Source of the DNA: DAOPXV01 sp964551445
GTDB lineage: Bacteria; Muiribacteriota; UBA9980
Assembly (NCBI GenBank): GCA_964551445.1
Contig: CAZKCG010000008.1
Coordinates: forward strand, 62,001 to 126,000
Reading direction: 5' to 3'
Length of the DNA: 64,000 nucleotides
Part shown: positions 24,079-32,118 of the stretch, one piece after another
How the letters are laid out: every line of letters begins with the position of its first letter
How positions within the stretch are numbered: the stretch's first letter is position 1
The notes under the pieces: generated by a model
Database searches by the model: none
What the model saw: the letters and a program-made list of their open reading frames with translations, nothing else
What the model was told of the DNA's origin: nothing
Made by a program: the position numbers and the translations under genes

Positions 24079-27000
24079 TCAATAACGGTTCAGAATTTCC
24101 TTTCGCTCACCCTTTTCGTACCTGGACCTTTCGCTCACGCTGCCGTCTTTTCTCCAGAAGGTCCACACGCCGTCCTGTTCGCCGTCCTTATATGAGCCTT
24201 CACGCTCTTTTTTTCCGTCGTTATAAAGACTTGTATAGAGTCCTTCCTGTTTTCCATTGCGGAAAGTGCATGTCTCAGATATCTTCCCGTCCTCGAACCA
24301 TTTAGTGTATGGGCCTTCGCAGATGTCGCCGGCGTAAGTATGTTCGTCTTCTTTGGCGCCGGAAGGGAAATATTTAGCCCATTTTCCTTCTTTTTTATCG
24401 TTGGCGAAGAACACCTCCGAGTAACTTTTATCTCCGTTGGAAAATCTCCATTTTCCTTCTTTTTTATCCTCGCGGTATACGCCTTCCGAAGTTACCCAGC
24501 CGCCCTGGGAGTAACTCTTGAATTTTCCGTGTTTATGTATCTTGTCGTCCTTTTCGTAACCTTCAAACTCGTTTTTTATCAGTTGTTCGCCCGTGTATAT
24601 TTCGTAGTATTCTTTGAATACCTTTATTTTATTAACGCTAACGGTTATCTTTCGGGAATCTTGCGCAACGACTTTTTTGTCGGCGTTTAAGAGCTCGACT
24701 TTAAGGATATAGTTTCCGGATTTTTCGTATTTGTGTTCGCAATCGTCTCTTTCGGAGTTGACGGCCGGCGAGCCGTCGCCGAAATCATAGTTGAAACCGT
24801 GGTTTTCAGGCGGATAAAAAGCCGCGGCCGTCACTTTATACTTCTGACTTTCCTCGAGTTCCACGGGATCGCTTTCCTCTGTTATTTTAACGCTCGAGAC
24901 GCTGACTTTAGCTTTAGCTTTTTTAGAAGGGCTGGCTTTGGCCGCAGCGATGATCTGGACGGAATATTCGGGGGCGGATACGGGCGGCGTATAAACTCCG
25001 TCTTTACTTATCTCGCCGAGAATATCGCTTTTTTCAACGGCTTCTTCGTCATAGGATTCGAGGGTGGTATGACCGCCGACGGTGAGAGAAAGGCCCGGCG
25101 TTCTGGTTAATTTCCACGAGACCTCCGTCGTTTCTTCGTTATCCGCAAAGGCCCTGAAACTTATTTTATCGTCTTTTCCTATGACCGAATATTCGGGCTT
25201 TATAACGAGCGTTTTAATTTGCGCCGGAGGTGAAATCCCGATCTCGGCGGTTGCGCATTTTAAAAGTTTTATTATCCTGTCCCCTATATTAAGCTCCGGC
25301 GCGTTATCGTTCTTTTCGACGGCTCCGACGGATATTTTTGACGCTATATCGGGTTTGGCCGATTCCGATAATTTGAACAGGCCACTTGCGTCTATCGAAG
25401 CGTTATTGTTATCTGAAACGGACCATTCGCAGTCCGCCGGTTTTTCGCCTATGGCGGCTTTGAATTGAATGGTTCCGCCCGGAACGGCTCCGCTCGCTGA
25501 TCCCGGCGTTATTATAAGCGGCCTGTATTTGAATTTTATATTGAAAAGTCCGATCAAATTATTTTTCGCGTCCCGAAGTTCATTAACTGCAGCGAATTCG
25601 AGATCATTTGAGTCTAACTTCTTCTTGAGGGCATTCATTTCAAAAGCGTTCGAATAAAGGTATCGGGATGGATGATCTCCGGTCGGGCCGGGAACGCTTA
25701 CGTCTTCACATTTTTTAAGCGTTATATTAACTTCAGCGGTTTCTAAAAGAGCCGGATATTCGATCACGCCGCCTCTGATCCTGTGTATCGATGATCTTAT
25801 CGAGCATTTAGCGTCGTTTTTGCGGTCCGAGTTCCATACCGGCATTGCGCTTATAATGAATTCGTCGAATTCCGGCTGTTCCTGCCAGGCGTTGAATTTA
25901 TAGCCGTTTTCTGAAAAAGCGTCCCATGTTATGTAATCCGCGACAAGCCTTCTTTTTCCGGATTTTTTTATAGTACCGACCCCGCCGGAACTTTTCATGA
26001 GAATATTCCCGTCCTGGGAATCGGGCATGTGAAAGGTCTGCAGGAAGACTTTTTGCTCGTTGACGGGGTCTTTAGCGCATATCGTTATATTTATTGATTT
26101 CGCGAATGCGGGCGTGAAATCGGCTTTTATCTGAGCGTCGCTGACCTTTCTGTACGGCGTCTGGGCGGGAGTTCTTTCGTTCGAATTCTGAGGATCGTGG
26201 TAGATCATCATTTTTTTCCCGTCGCCCGTTATCTCATAGCCCAGAAAAAGTCCCTGGTGAAGACCCATGTTGGCCATGACCGGCTTGCCGCAGGCTGTCT
26301 GCGATATGACGTATTTTATGAAGTTATTGAAATTATAAAAAGTTACGGTTTCGGTTTTTTTCCCCGTGTAACCCTTTATCCTTGCGCCGAGCCTTGTCAT
26401 ATCCGAAGACCACGCGCCGCCGATGCCGTCGTTCTTTCCTAATTTCATTCCCTTTAATATCTCGTATATCGAAGTATCCGAATATGGATCGTTCATATAG
26501 GATTTCATGAACATCAAAGTGGACGCTGCCCAGCAGCAGCCGCTGCCGCCCTGTTCGTAGTATGGAAGTTCTATAAGTCTGGATGCCGGAACTTCCAGCG
26601 GTTCCCCGCCGGTCTCTATAATTACGCACGCTCCGGTTTCCAGATCCACGCCTTTATTTTCGCTTCCGCCGGCCGTCGGTCCGCTCTGACCGCCTTTTCC
26701 GCGAGGTTTCCTTTTCATGTCCGCGACCGGCCTTTTTCCGCCTTCGAGCTTGATGGCCATTGTTTTAGCGGCGTCGTTAAAAACCGGGTCGATGAAAACG
26801 GTATCGCCGTCGGGCGCCATATAGACAGCGCTTATATATTTCTTCCAGTATTTTTCGGGTAATTTAACGGTGAGGATGGCGTTTTTAATCATTGAAGACG
26901 ATTGAATCGTAAATATTTTCTGGGCCGGCGCGTTATCGAATTTATTTATATCGAATTCGCCGATCATAACTTCGGCGGTCTCGTTAATGGAACCAGGCGG

Positions 27001-27642
27001 TATTTCAACGCCCGAACCGCTTTTAAATTTTAAAACGCCGCCAGATTCAGCCACAGTTTGTTTCAGTGAATCTATCTTTTTAAAATTAAGGGCGTGCCCG
27101 AAAATTATTATGTCGCCGTTGAAATTTTTATCGGCGGCCGATCCGAAGACCGAGTCAGCGTTATTCGACATTGCTCCGATCGAAGCGCTTATCAAAACCT
27201 CGCCGCTGTCGTTTTTAGTTGTAAAAGAAAGTTCTTTGTAAGCTCCGCTCGATCTGTCCACGCAGAAAACATCGAAATTTTCATCGGGCGAAACAGTGTC
27301 GAAAGTTACTTCGACCGTCATAAGATCTATTGGGTTAGCTGAATCTAATTTAAAAATATACGATTCGTCGGTGTCGAGGCCTTCATAATTAAATAACTGG
27401 CTTATGATAAGGCCGTCTTCGTCTTTAAGACCGGGTGAAACTATAATATTCGTGCCCGAATCAAATTTTAAGTCCGCCCCCTTTTTAGCTTCAATGGTTT
27501 GCGTGATATTATATTTCATAGCCGGAGTCCGGGTATTTTCTTCAGCCGACAGGAGGTTTTCGGAATACGGGAAAAGGGTTGCTGAGATTATAAGGGAAAA
27601 CGCGATAGTTACAATATAGTTTTTAAAATTTAGCAAGTTCAT
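24079..27642 (-). CDS. large secreted protein: C39/papain-like cysteine peptidase, Ig-like and PKD regions, C-terminal MORN-type repeats
   Basis: A 1187-aa protein with an N-terminal hydrophobic signal (about 8-30). Residues about 40-300 look like beta-rich ZU5/cell-surface modules. A papain-like peptidase domain (about 350-535) has GSGCCWAAS with Cys370 as likely nucleophile, GLHQGLFLGYEI with His462 and YHDPQNSN. Then come Ig-like blocks, a PKD repeat with NYDFGDGSPAVN (about 915-995) and about seven MORN/YwqK-type repeats to the end (e.g. EGKWRFSNGDK, EGLYTSLYNDGKKE). Such a fusion is not one I know. Probably a surface processing protease or adhesin. Lies upstream of the NAD-salvage promoter, same strand. 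Confidence 0.85.
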   Translation of the reverse strand: MNLLNFKNYIVTIAFSLIISATLFPYSENLLSAEENTRTPAMKYNITQTIEAKKGADLKFDSGTNIIVSPGLKDEDGLIISQLFNYEGLDTDESYIFKLDSANPIDLMTVEVTFDTVSPDENFDVFCVDRSSGAYKELSFTTKNDSGEVLISASIGAMSNNADSVFGSAADKNFNGDIIIFGHALNFKKIDSLKQTVAESGGVLKFKSGSGVEIPPGSINETAEVMIGEFDINKFDNAPAQKIFTIQSSSMIKNAILTVKLPEKYWKKYISAVYMAPDGDTVFIDPVFNDAAKTMAIKLEGGKRPVADMKRKPRGKGGQSGPTAGGSENKGVDLETGACVIIETGGEPLEVPASRLIELPYYEQGGSGCCWAASTLMFMKSYMNDPYSDTSIYEILKGMKLGKNDGIGGAWSSDMTRLGARIKGYTGKKTETVTFYNFNNFIKYVISQTACGKPVMANMGLHQGLFLGYEITGDGKKMMIYHDPQNSNERTPAQTPYRKVSDAQIKADFTPAFAKSINITICAKDPVNEQKVFLQTFHMPDSQDGNILMKSSGGVGTIKKSGKRRLVADYITWDAFSENGYKFNAWQEQPEFDEFIISAMPVWNSDRKNDAKCSIRSSIHRIRGGVIEYPALLETAEVNITLKKCEDVSVPGPTGDHPSRYLYSNAFEMNALKKKLDSNDLEFAAVNELRDAKNNLIGLFNIKFKYRPLIITPGSASGAVPGGTIQFKAAIGEKPADCEWSVSDNNNASIDASGLFKLSESAKPDIASKISVGAVEKNDNAPELNIGDRIIKLLKCATAEIGISPPAQIKTLVIKPEYSVIGKDDKISFRAFADNEETTEVSWKLTRTPGLSLTVGGHTTLESYDEEAVEKSDILGEISKDGVYTPPVSAPEYSVQIIAAAKASPSKKAKAKVSVSSVKITEESDPVELEESQKYKVTAAAFYPPENHGFNYDFGDGSPAVNSERDDCEHKYEKSGNYILKVELLNADKKVVAQDSRKITVSVNKIKVFKEYYEIYTGEQLIKNEFEGYEKDDKIHKHGKFKSYSQGGWVTSEGVYREDKKEGKWRFSNGDKSYSEVFFANDKKEGKWAKYFPSGAKEDEHTYAGDICEGPYTKWFEDGKISETCTFRNGKQEGLYTSLYNDGKKEREGSYKDGEQDGVWTFWRKDGSVSERSRYEKGERKEILNRY

Positions 27643-27789
27643 TTAAATAATCCTTTTTTAAAACAGCCCTTTTAATGCGGCGGCGTCAAAATCCCATTTT
27701 TTATTACTCTTCAGGCTTGTTTAAAATATGTATTTTATTATGCCTGTAAATAAGCGGCGCTCAAAAATACAACGGCCGGCGACGCTAAT

Positions 27790-27819
27790 AATATCTCATA
27801 ATAAATAAAGAATTGTCAA
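27790..27819 (-). promoter_or_regulatory. predicted promoter of the peptidase-MORN gene
   Basis: Minus-strand TTGACA (27819-27814), an 18-bp spacer ending in TGA, GATATT (27795-27790). Leader about 140 nt without an obvious terminator; no other gene in the gap 27643-27910. Confidence 0.5.
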
Positions 27820-27841
27820 GTAATTACATTTGCGCCGGTAT

Positions 27842-27875
27842 AAAAAAAGGAGGCCGGTTTTTCACGGCCTCCTTT
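27842..27875 (-). terminator. intrinsic terminator of the PEBP-containing surface protein gene
   Basis: AAAGGAGGCCG and CGGCCTCCTTT form a perfect 11-bp stem; on the minus strand it is followed by seven T, 35 bp after the stop codon. Confidence 0.85.
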
Positions 27876-27910
27876 GAAATAGTTTATATTCTGTTTTTAT
27901 GGTTTGTGTA

Positions 27911-30900
27911 TTACTGGGCTTGCTGGAGCTGGCTTATAATGTTGGGTATTGAAGACTCTTCGGTGCTTTTGTCTATTTTAATGCCGCCTATGGTTATGAA
28001 TTCAGGAGCGCCGGTCTGGGGCATCGTAACATCGAAAGGCGTAAATCCGAAAGTCGGATTTGCGAACTGATCGTTCTGAGTATTATATGTGCCGAGGAAT
28101 GTATTGAGCGTGTTCTGAGCTTTTACGGCTTTTAAATAAGCAGCTATAAGATCGCTCGCTGCTTTCGGATTTGGTACGTTGCTCGATGGAACCGTGTTAA
28201 GCGCTGCCGTCATCATGGCTTTAACCTGGACCAGTTCACTTTTGAATGTTGTCAGGGCGGACGATAAGCTTGTGTTCATGGCGAGATACGCCGCCGGCAT
28301 CATGCTGCCATACATACTGGTTGCGCTGGCGATGCTCGCTATACCTGAATCAAGCTGAGTGAGCCCCGCTTCTATTTGAGGGATGGCGTCGCGAGCCATC
28401 TGAACAGAGTTGACGACCGATTCTCCGCCGACATTTTTCTGGAGTTCCTGAGCATACGGCGTGAGTTCGTTAGCCGCAAGTGCCTTCGAGATAAGGCCGT
28501 TAGCGTCAGGCGTCATGCTGGCATAGTTGAAAGCCGGCATATTGGGAAGCGCATTTTTTTCGAAACCGAGCATTGCCATTGCGGTTGATTTGTTATCGAT
28601 AGGGACGTTTTTGAGTTCGAGTTTCTTGACCGTGGAAGGAACTTCGGAAGTGATCGGGCATTTTCCGACTATGTTCCTTGAAAGCACGTTTCCTGCTTTA
28701 TCCCTTATCTCGGCGATGATCGTCTTAGGCGTTCCATCGATAGGTATCTGCGACATATAGCTCGCGGGATTCGTTGAATCGCTGCCTGAAGGATATACGG
28801 TTCCGGATATCTGATCATAAACTTTTATAGTGTGTTTAGCGGGATCGTACGCAGAAGAAGCGCGCATAACGCCGGAAAGTCCGGGAGCGGCGGGAACGCT
28901 CGGAACTGCGAATCCGTTGACGGTGAAATATAGAGGCGCCGCGGTTGCGGACGGAACCAATAAAGCTGCTGATTTGATGCCGCACGCGAGCCCGCCGGCG
29001 GTCGCTACTACTTCGATGAGGCAGTTGTTACCTACGTTTCCGGCCTTCTGAAGTTCCGCGCGTACGTCAGCGAGAGTGACCGTATTTGTTAATATAGGAT
29101 TTGAGAAGAATATCTCGTTATTTGAATAATAACCGCCGCTTGTAGATGAGTAGCTTGCGTACATGCGGTATTTCGAACCCGTTGCCGACGGGTCCCATTT
29201 AAAGGACTGGCTCGCCGTATCGAGACGGAAGTTAGTGATCGTCGGGAATGTAGTGTAAGCGCGGTCGCCCGAGACATTTATCGTCAGAGGCTGGCTCATC
29301 GTTCCTGTCTGGACTGGGGTTGAATTAGGAACGAATGCCTGGACCTTTATGGTGTGCGAACCCGCGGCGATGTTGGCGTTCACGCCGAAGCAAGCGGTTT
29401 CGGCAAGTAATGGCGTCGTGGCGTTATCGACGAAAACGAGGTATTTGTAGGGAACGTTTTCCGTGTTTACAAGCGGAGCCCACAAAACTACATGGGAGTT
29501 GGAATCAAATGATAGAGCTCCGACCGCGGGAATGTTCGTCACGGGTGGAGTGGTGCCGCCGGCCTGATATGTGCCGATGATCGAAACGTTTCCAAAATTG
29601 ATGTCTTTCTGGATCTCGGTATTTAACTGAGCGGTGGTGAGATTGTTAGGAAGGGTTGTCTGAGTGAGGCAGTATATTCTGAAGCGATACTGATGGACCG
29701 GATCGCCCTGCGGCGGGTTCGGGCCGTCATATCCATAGTTGGAAAGATAATTTTCAGCCTGGCTGTAGCTTACTCCGTTGACCGTTACGTTAGCGCCTTT
29801 GGCGATACCTTCGGGGATCGAGGTCACGTTTCCGGGGATATTGTAAAGAGCCCAGTGAACCGTAGGGACGGTAAGATCTTCGCACAATATCGCGAAGCTC
29901 TTCGTACCCGGTGTCGGCTGTACCCAGCTTAAAGCCGGAGAAACATTGGAAGCGCCGGCGATAGCGTTATCTAAATATTTAATAGGGATCGCCGCGTTGT
30001 TCGTGAAAGAGGTTGAAGTGATCGCGAACGGGCCTGCCGGCGTGTTCTGCGCGGTGAAGGTAAGATTCGCGGAAGGGCCTTTTACCGAAGGAGTTACGTC
30101 GGTGTAGTTGACCCATACTTCGATCTTGAAATTTACATATCCGTTTGTGAGCCAGGCGTCTACCGAAATGGAGGGAAGCTGTGTAAGCGTGTTGGTGTCG
30201 GTTGCCTGAGTCGCGGTAGTTCCTTTATCGCACACGAGGCTGTAGCCGTAAGTGAAGGTATGTGTCGTGACCGCGGGATTCCATTTGACTATTTTGCCGG
30301 TCGAATCATAAGCGAGGCCTGTAACTGCGGGAGGCGCATCCGTGGAACCGCCGATAGTGAATGTAAGTTCCGTGGCCGGTCCCGGTTTATAAACGTCGTT
30401 ATTAACGATCACGCTTACCTTTATTGAGTGCTGGCCCGCCGCGAGGGTGTTCACGGGATAAGAGGTTCCTATGACCTGCGTAGGATAAAGGTTGTCAACG
30501 GTCACTAAAAAGTCCGCGGCAACGCCGTTGACCGTGACCGGATCCCATTTGACCCTGGCTTCCGTGCTTACGAAATTAACGCCGGTAACGGCGGGAAGGT
30601 TTGAAACAGGAGGCTGGCCGCTGCCTATCATTATTGCGTTGTTATCGTAGTTCATCGTCGTGTCGCTTGCGACATTCATAAAACAAGCCTGAGCAAGAGC
30701 GAATGACGGATCTATACCGTCTAAGAGCTCTGGCGTGCCCGACGCGTTTTTAATGACCTGGATGAAGGATCCGGAAGCGGGGCTCCATTTATAAAGTCCG
30801 AGGATAGCCGGAGCGGTTTTCATGAGATCTCCGAATTTAAGAGCGGGAACGATCTTTGAAAAACCGACAAGGTTAAAACCCTGTTTCAAAGTAATGTTTC

Positions 30901-31234
30901 CGATCGTTCCAACCGCGACGCCGGGTATGGTGAGGTTGTCGGTGATCTTGGATTTAACTATATAACCCCTGCCGGCCGAAAGCGTCGAAAGCGTCCCTTC
31001 TGAAACGCTTATGAAGGAACCGGCGGCGGCCGAATATGCGAATATGTCGTCTATTATTGCGGAATTGAGTTCTTTGAGCTTCGGTCCCGCTACGCTGGGT
31101 TTGACGGTGAAGGCCACGAAATTGAATCCGGCTTTGAGTGCCAGCGTCTGAGTTGTGTCGGAGGTCGACTGAGCGAACGCGGATCCGGCGAATATCGCCA
31201 TGATAATTAAAACCGCTAAAAATCTTTTGAACAT
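27911..31234 (-). CDS. secreted beta-repeat surface protein with embedded PEBP (YbhB/YbcL-like) domain
   Basis: A 1107-aa exported protein (signal about 1-21, FAQ). N-terminal paralog domain (about 25-205) consists of two halves of type LKxGFNxVxF...SAxSGSF...GYxVK, shared with three neighbours. Fibronectin-III-like repeats (VTGLAYDSTGKIVKWNP type) follow at about 213-400. Residues about 401-558 form a phosphatidylethanolamine-binding-protein domain: SPALSW, HWALYNIPGNV, GYDGPNPPQGDPVHQYRF and IIGTY. More beta repeats follow, then a helical C-terminal part (about 890-1080). Probably a cell-surface ligand-binding protein. It follows the lipoprotein gene by 76 bp in one transcript. Confidence 0.85.
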   Translation of the reverse strand: MFKRFLAVLIIMAIFAGSAFAQSTSDTTQTLALKAGFNFVAFTVKPSVAGPKLKELNSAIIDDIFAYSAAAGSFISVSEGTLSTLSAGRGYIVKSKITDNLTIPGVAVGTIGNITLKQGFNLVGFSKIVPALKFGDLMKTAPAILGLYKWSPASGSFIQVIKNASGTPELLDGIDPSFALAQACFMNVASDTTMNYDNNAIMIGSGQPPVSNLPAVTGVNFVSTEARVKWDPVTVNGVAADFLVTVDNLYPTQVIGTSYPVNTLAAGQHSIKVSVIVNNDVYKPGPATELTFTIGGSTDAPPAVTGLAYDSTGKIVKWNPAVTTHTFTYGYSLVCDKGTTATQATDTNTLTQLPSISVDAWLTNGYVNFKIEVWVNYTDVTPSVKGPSANLTFTAQNTPAGPFAITSTSFTNNAAIPIKYLDNAIAGASNVSPALSWVQPTPGTKSFAILCEDLTVPTVHWALYNIPGNVTSIPEGIAKGANVTVNGVSYSQAENYLSNYGYDGPNPPQGDPVHQYRFRIYCLTQTTLPNNLTTAQLNTEIQKDINFGNVSIIGTYQAGGTTPPVTNIPAVGALSFDSNSHVVLWAPLVNTENVPYKYLVFVDNATTPLLAETACFGVNANIAAGSHTIKVQAFVPNSTPVQTGTMSQPLTINVSGDRAYTTFPTITNFRLDTASQSFKWDPSATGSKYRMYASYSSTSGGYYSNNEIFFSNPILTNTVTLADVRAELQKAGNVGNNCLIEVVATAGGLACGIKSAALLVPSATAAPLYFTVNGFAVPSVPAAPGLSGVMRASSAYDPAKHTIKVYDQISGTVYPSGSDSTNPASYMSQIPIDGTPKTIIAEIRDKAGNVLSRNIVGKCPITSEVPSTVKKLELKNVPIDNKSTAMAMLGFEKNALPNMPAFNYASMTPDANGLISKALAANELTPYAQELQKNVGGESVVNSVQMARDAIPQIEAGLTQLDSGIASIASATSMYGSMMPAAYLAMNTSLSSALTTFKSELVQVKAMMTAALNTVPSSNVPNPKAASDLIAAYLKAVKAQNTLNTFLGTYNTQNDQFANPTFGFTPFDVTMPQTGAPEFITIGGIKIDKSTEESSIPNIISQLQQAQ

Positions 31235-31310
31235 TTTTAAAATACCCCTTTCAAAAATATATTAGTTAATTATAAGTTACTTATATTTGAGGCCGTTTAT
31301 TCCGTTTTAA

Positions 31311-31703
31311 TCAGTTTATTTTTATGCCTTTTCCGTTGTTGTCGTATTTGTCGGAAGAATTGTTATAGATCATGAAAGACGCTTTAGCGGGAGCTTTCAT
31401 AGTGACGGTATGGGTTAAGCCGTCAGCCGTAGTTGCCGAATGAAATTCCGACCAGAGAGCCGAGCCCTGGAATTCTAAACCTGAAGTGACGACGCTTCCT
31501 GTCTGAACGGGAACAGCCGTCTGATAAGTTATCGTAACGTTTTCTCCGCTTCTTGATACGTTAACGCTTTCGGGAACTACAGTTGTTGAAGTTTTAGCGG
31601 CGGGGCTCGTGATATCGCCTGAAGAGCCTGCACCGCAGCCTGAAAATACCATCATAAGTGAGAGAACCACTAAAAGAGCAGTGATCTTTTTGGAATTGAA
31701 CAT
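31311..31703 (-). CDS. small lipoprotein, copy 1 of a duplicated pair
   Basis: A 130-aa lipoprotein: lipobox VFSGC with Cys23, a short Gly/Ser/Thr linker, then a beta-rich domain (about 45-125) ending NGKGIKIN. Its mature part is almost identical in DNA and protein to the gene at 45471-45863. Differences cluster in the signal peptide (NSKKI versus NFKKV), at residue 31 (I/P) and near the C-terminus (NNSS versus NNPS). Each copy is first gene of a unit followed by a large repeat protein. Function unknown; the pairing suggests an anchor or accessory to the surface protein. Confidence 0.85.
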   Translation of the reverse strand: MFNSKKITALLVVLSLMMVFSGCGAGSSGDITSPAAKTSTTVVPESVNVSRSGENVTITYQTAVPVQTGSVVTSGLEFQGSALWSEFHSATTADGLTHTVTMKAPAKASFMIYNNSSDKYDNNGKGIKIN

Positions 31704-31760
31704 TAGAAATTACCTCCTGATCGTGTTTTATTGTTATAAATTTATTACCCGTTAAAATGA

Positions 31761-31804
31761 AAAATACCGGCGCTAAGCCTGATTCAAGCCTGGTCCAGTA
31801 TTTT
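31761..31804 (-). terminator. leader terminator upstream of lipoprotein copy 1
   Basis: Minus strand AAAATACTGG (31804-31795) pairs with CCGGTATTTT (31770-31761) with one G-U, then a loose T-rich tail. It lies about 100 nt after the predicted transcript start and 57 bp before the ATG, so it would act as an attenuator. Confidence 0.6.
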
Positions 31805-31914
31805 GGTGTTTTTGTTTTATAAATTTTGAGATAAACATAAAAAATTATCCCTCAAGCGAGTAAAACATAAGTAAGCGAACAAACGTACTATTAAAATTAA
31901 GGGTTTCGAGAGTT

Positions 31915-31943
31915 ATTCTATCAGCCATTTCGTTTAAAGTCAA
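31915..31943 (-). promoter_or_regulatory. predicted promoter of the lipoprotein-1/surface-protein unit
   Basis: Minus-strand TTGACT (31943-31938), a 17-bp spacer ending in TGA, TAGAAT (31920-31915). Confidence 0.7.
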
Positions 31944-32016
31944 TAGTTTTTTATACTTTTGGAGTTTCGGCCGGAATAAACAAACGCCTTTTAACAAATA
32001 TGCAACGGAAAGAAAT

Positions 32017-32048
32017 AAAAAGGCCCGTCAGTACTGGCGTGCCTTTTT
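32017..32048 (-). terminator. intrinsic terminator of the 1067-aa surface protein gene
   Basis: AAAAAGGC and GCCTTTTT flank an inner CCGTCAG/CTGGCG region about 70 bp after the stop codon; T-rich on both sides. Confidence 0.7.
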
Positions 32049-32118
32049 ATTTTTGGAGTTATATCATGAACTTATAAAAGTCCATTTTGTGATCTTTCGA
32101 GATTGTTCCGGCCGCTTA

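Noticed and set aside
31757..31943. c-di-GMP (GEMM) riboswitch in the leaders of the surface genes
   Set aside because: The leaders have terminators, but none of the conserved GEMM core sequences could be found and leaders do not align with each other.
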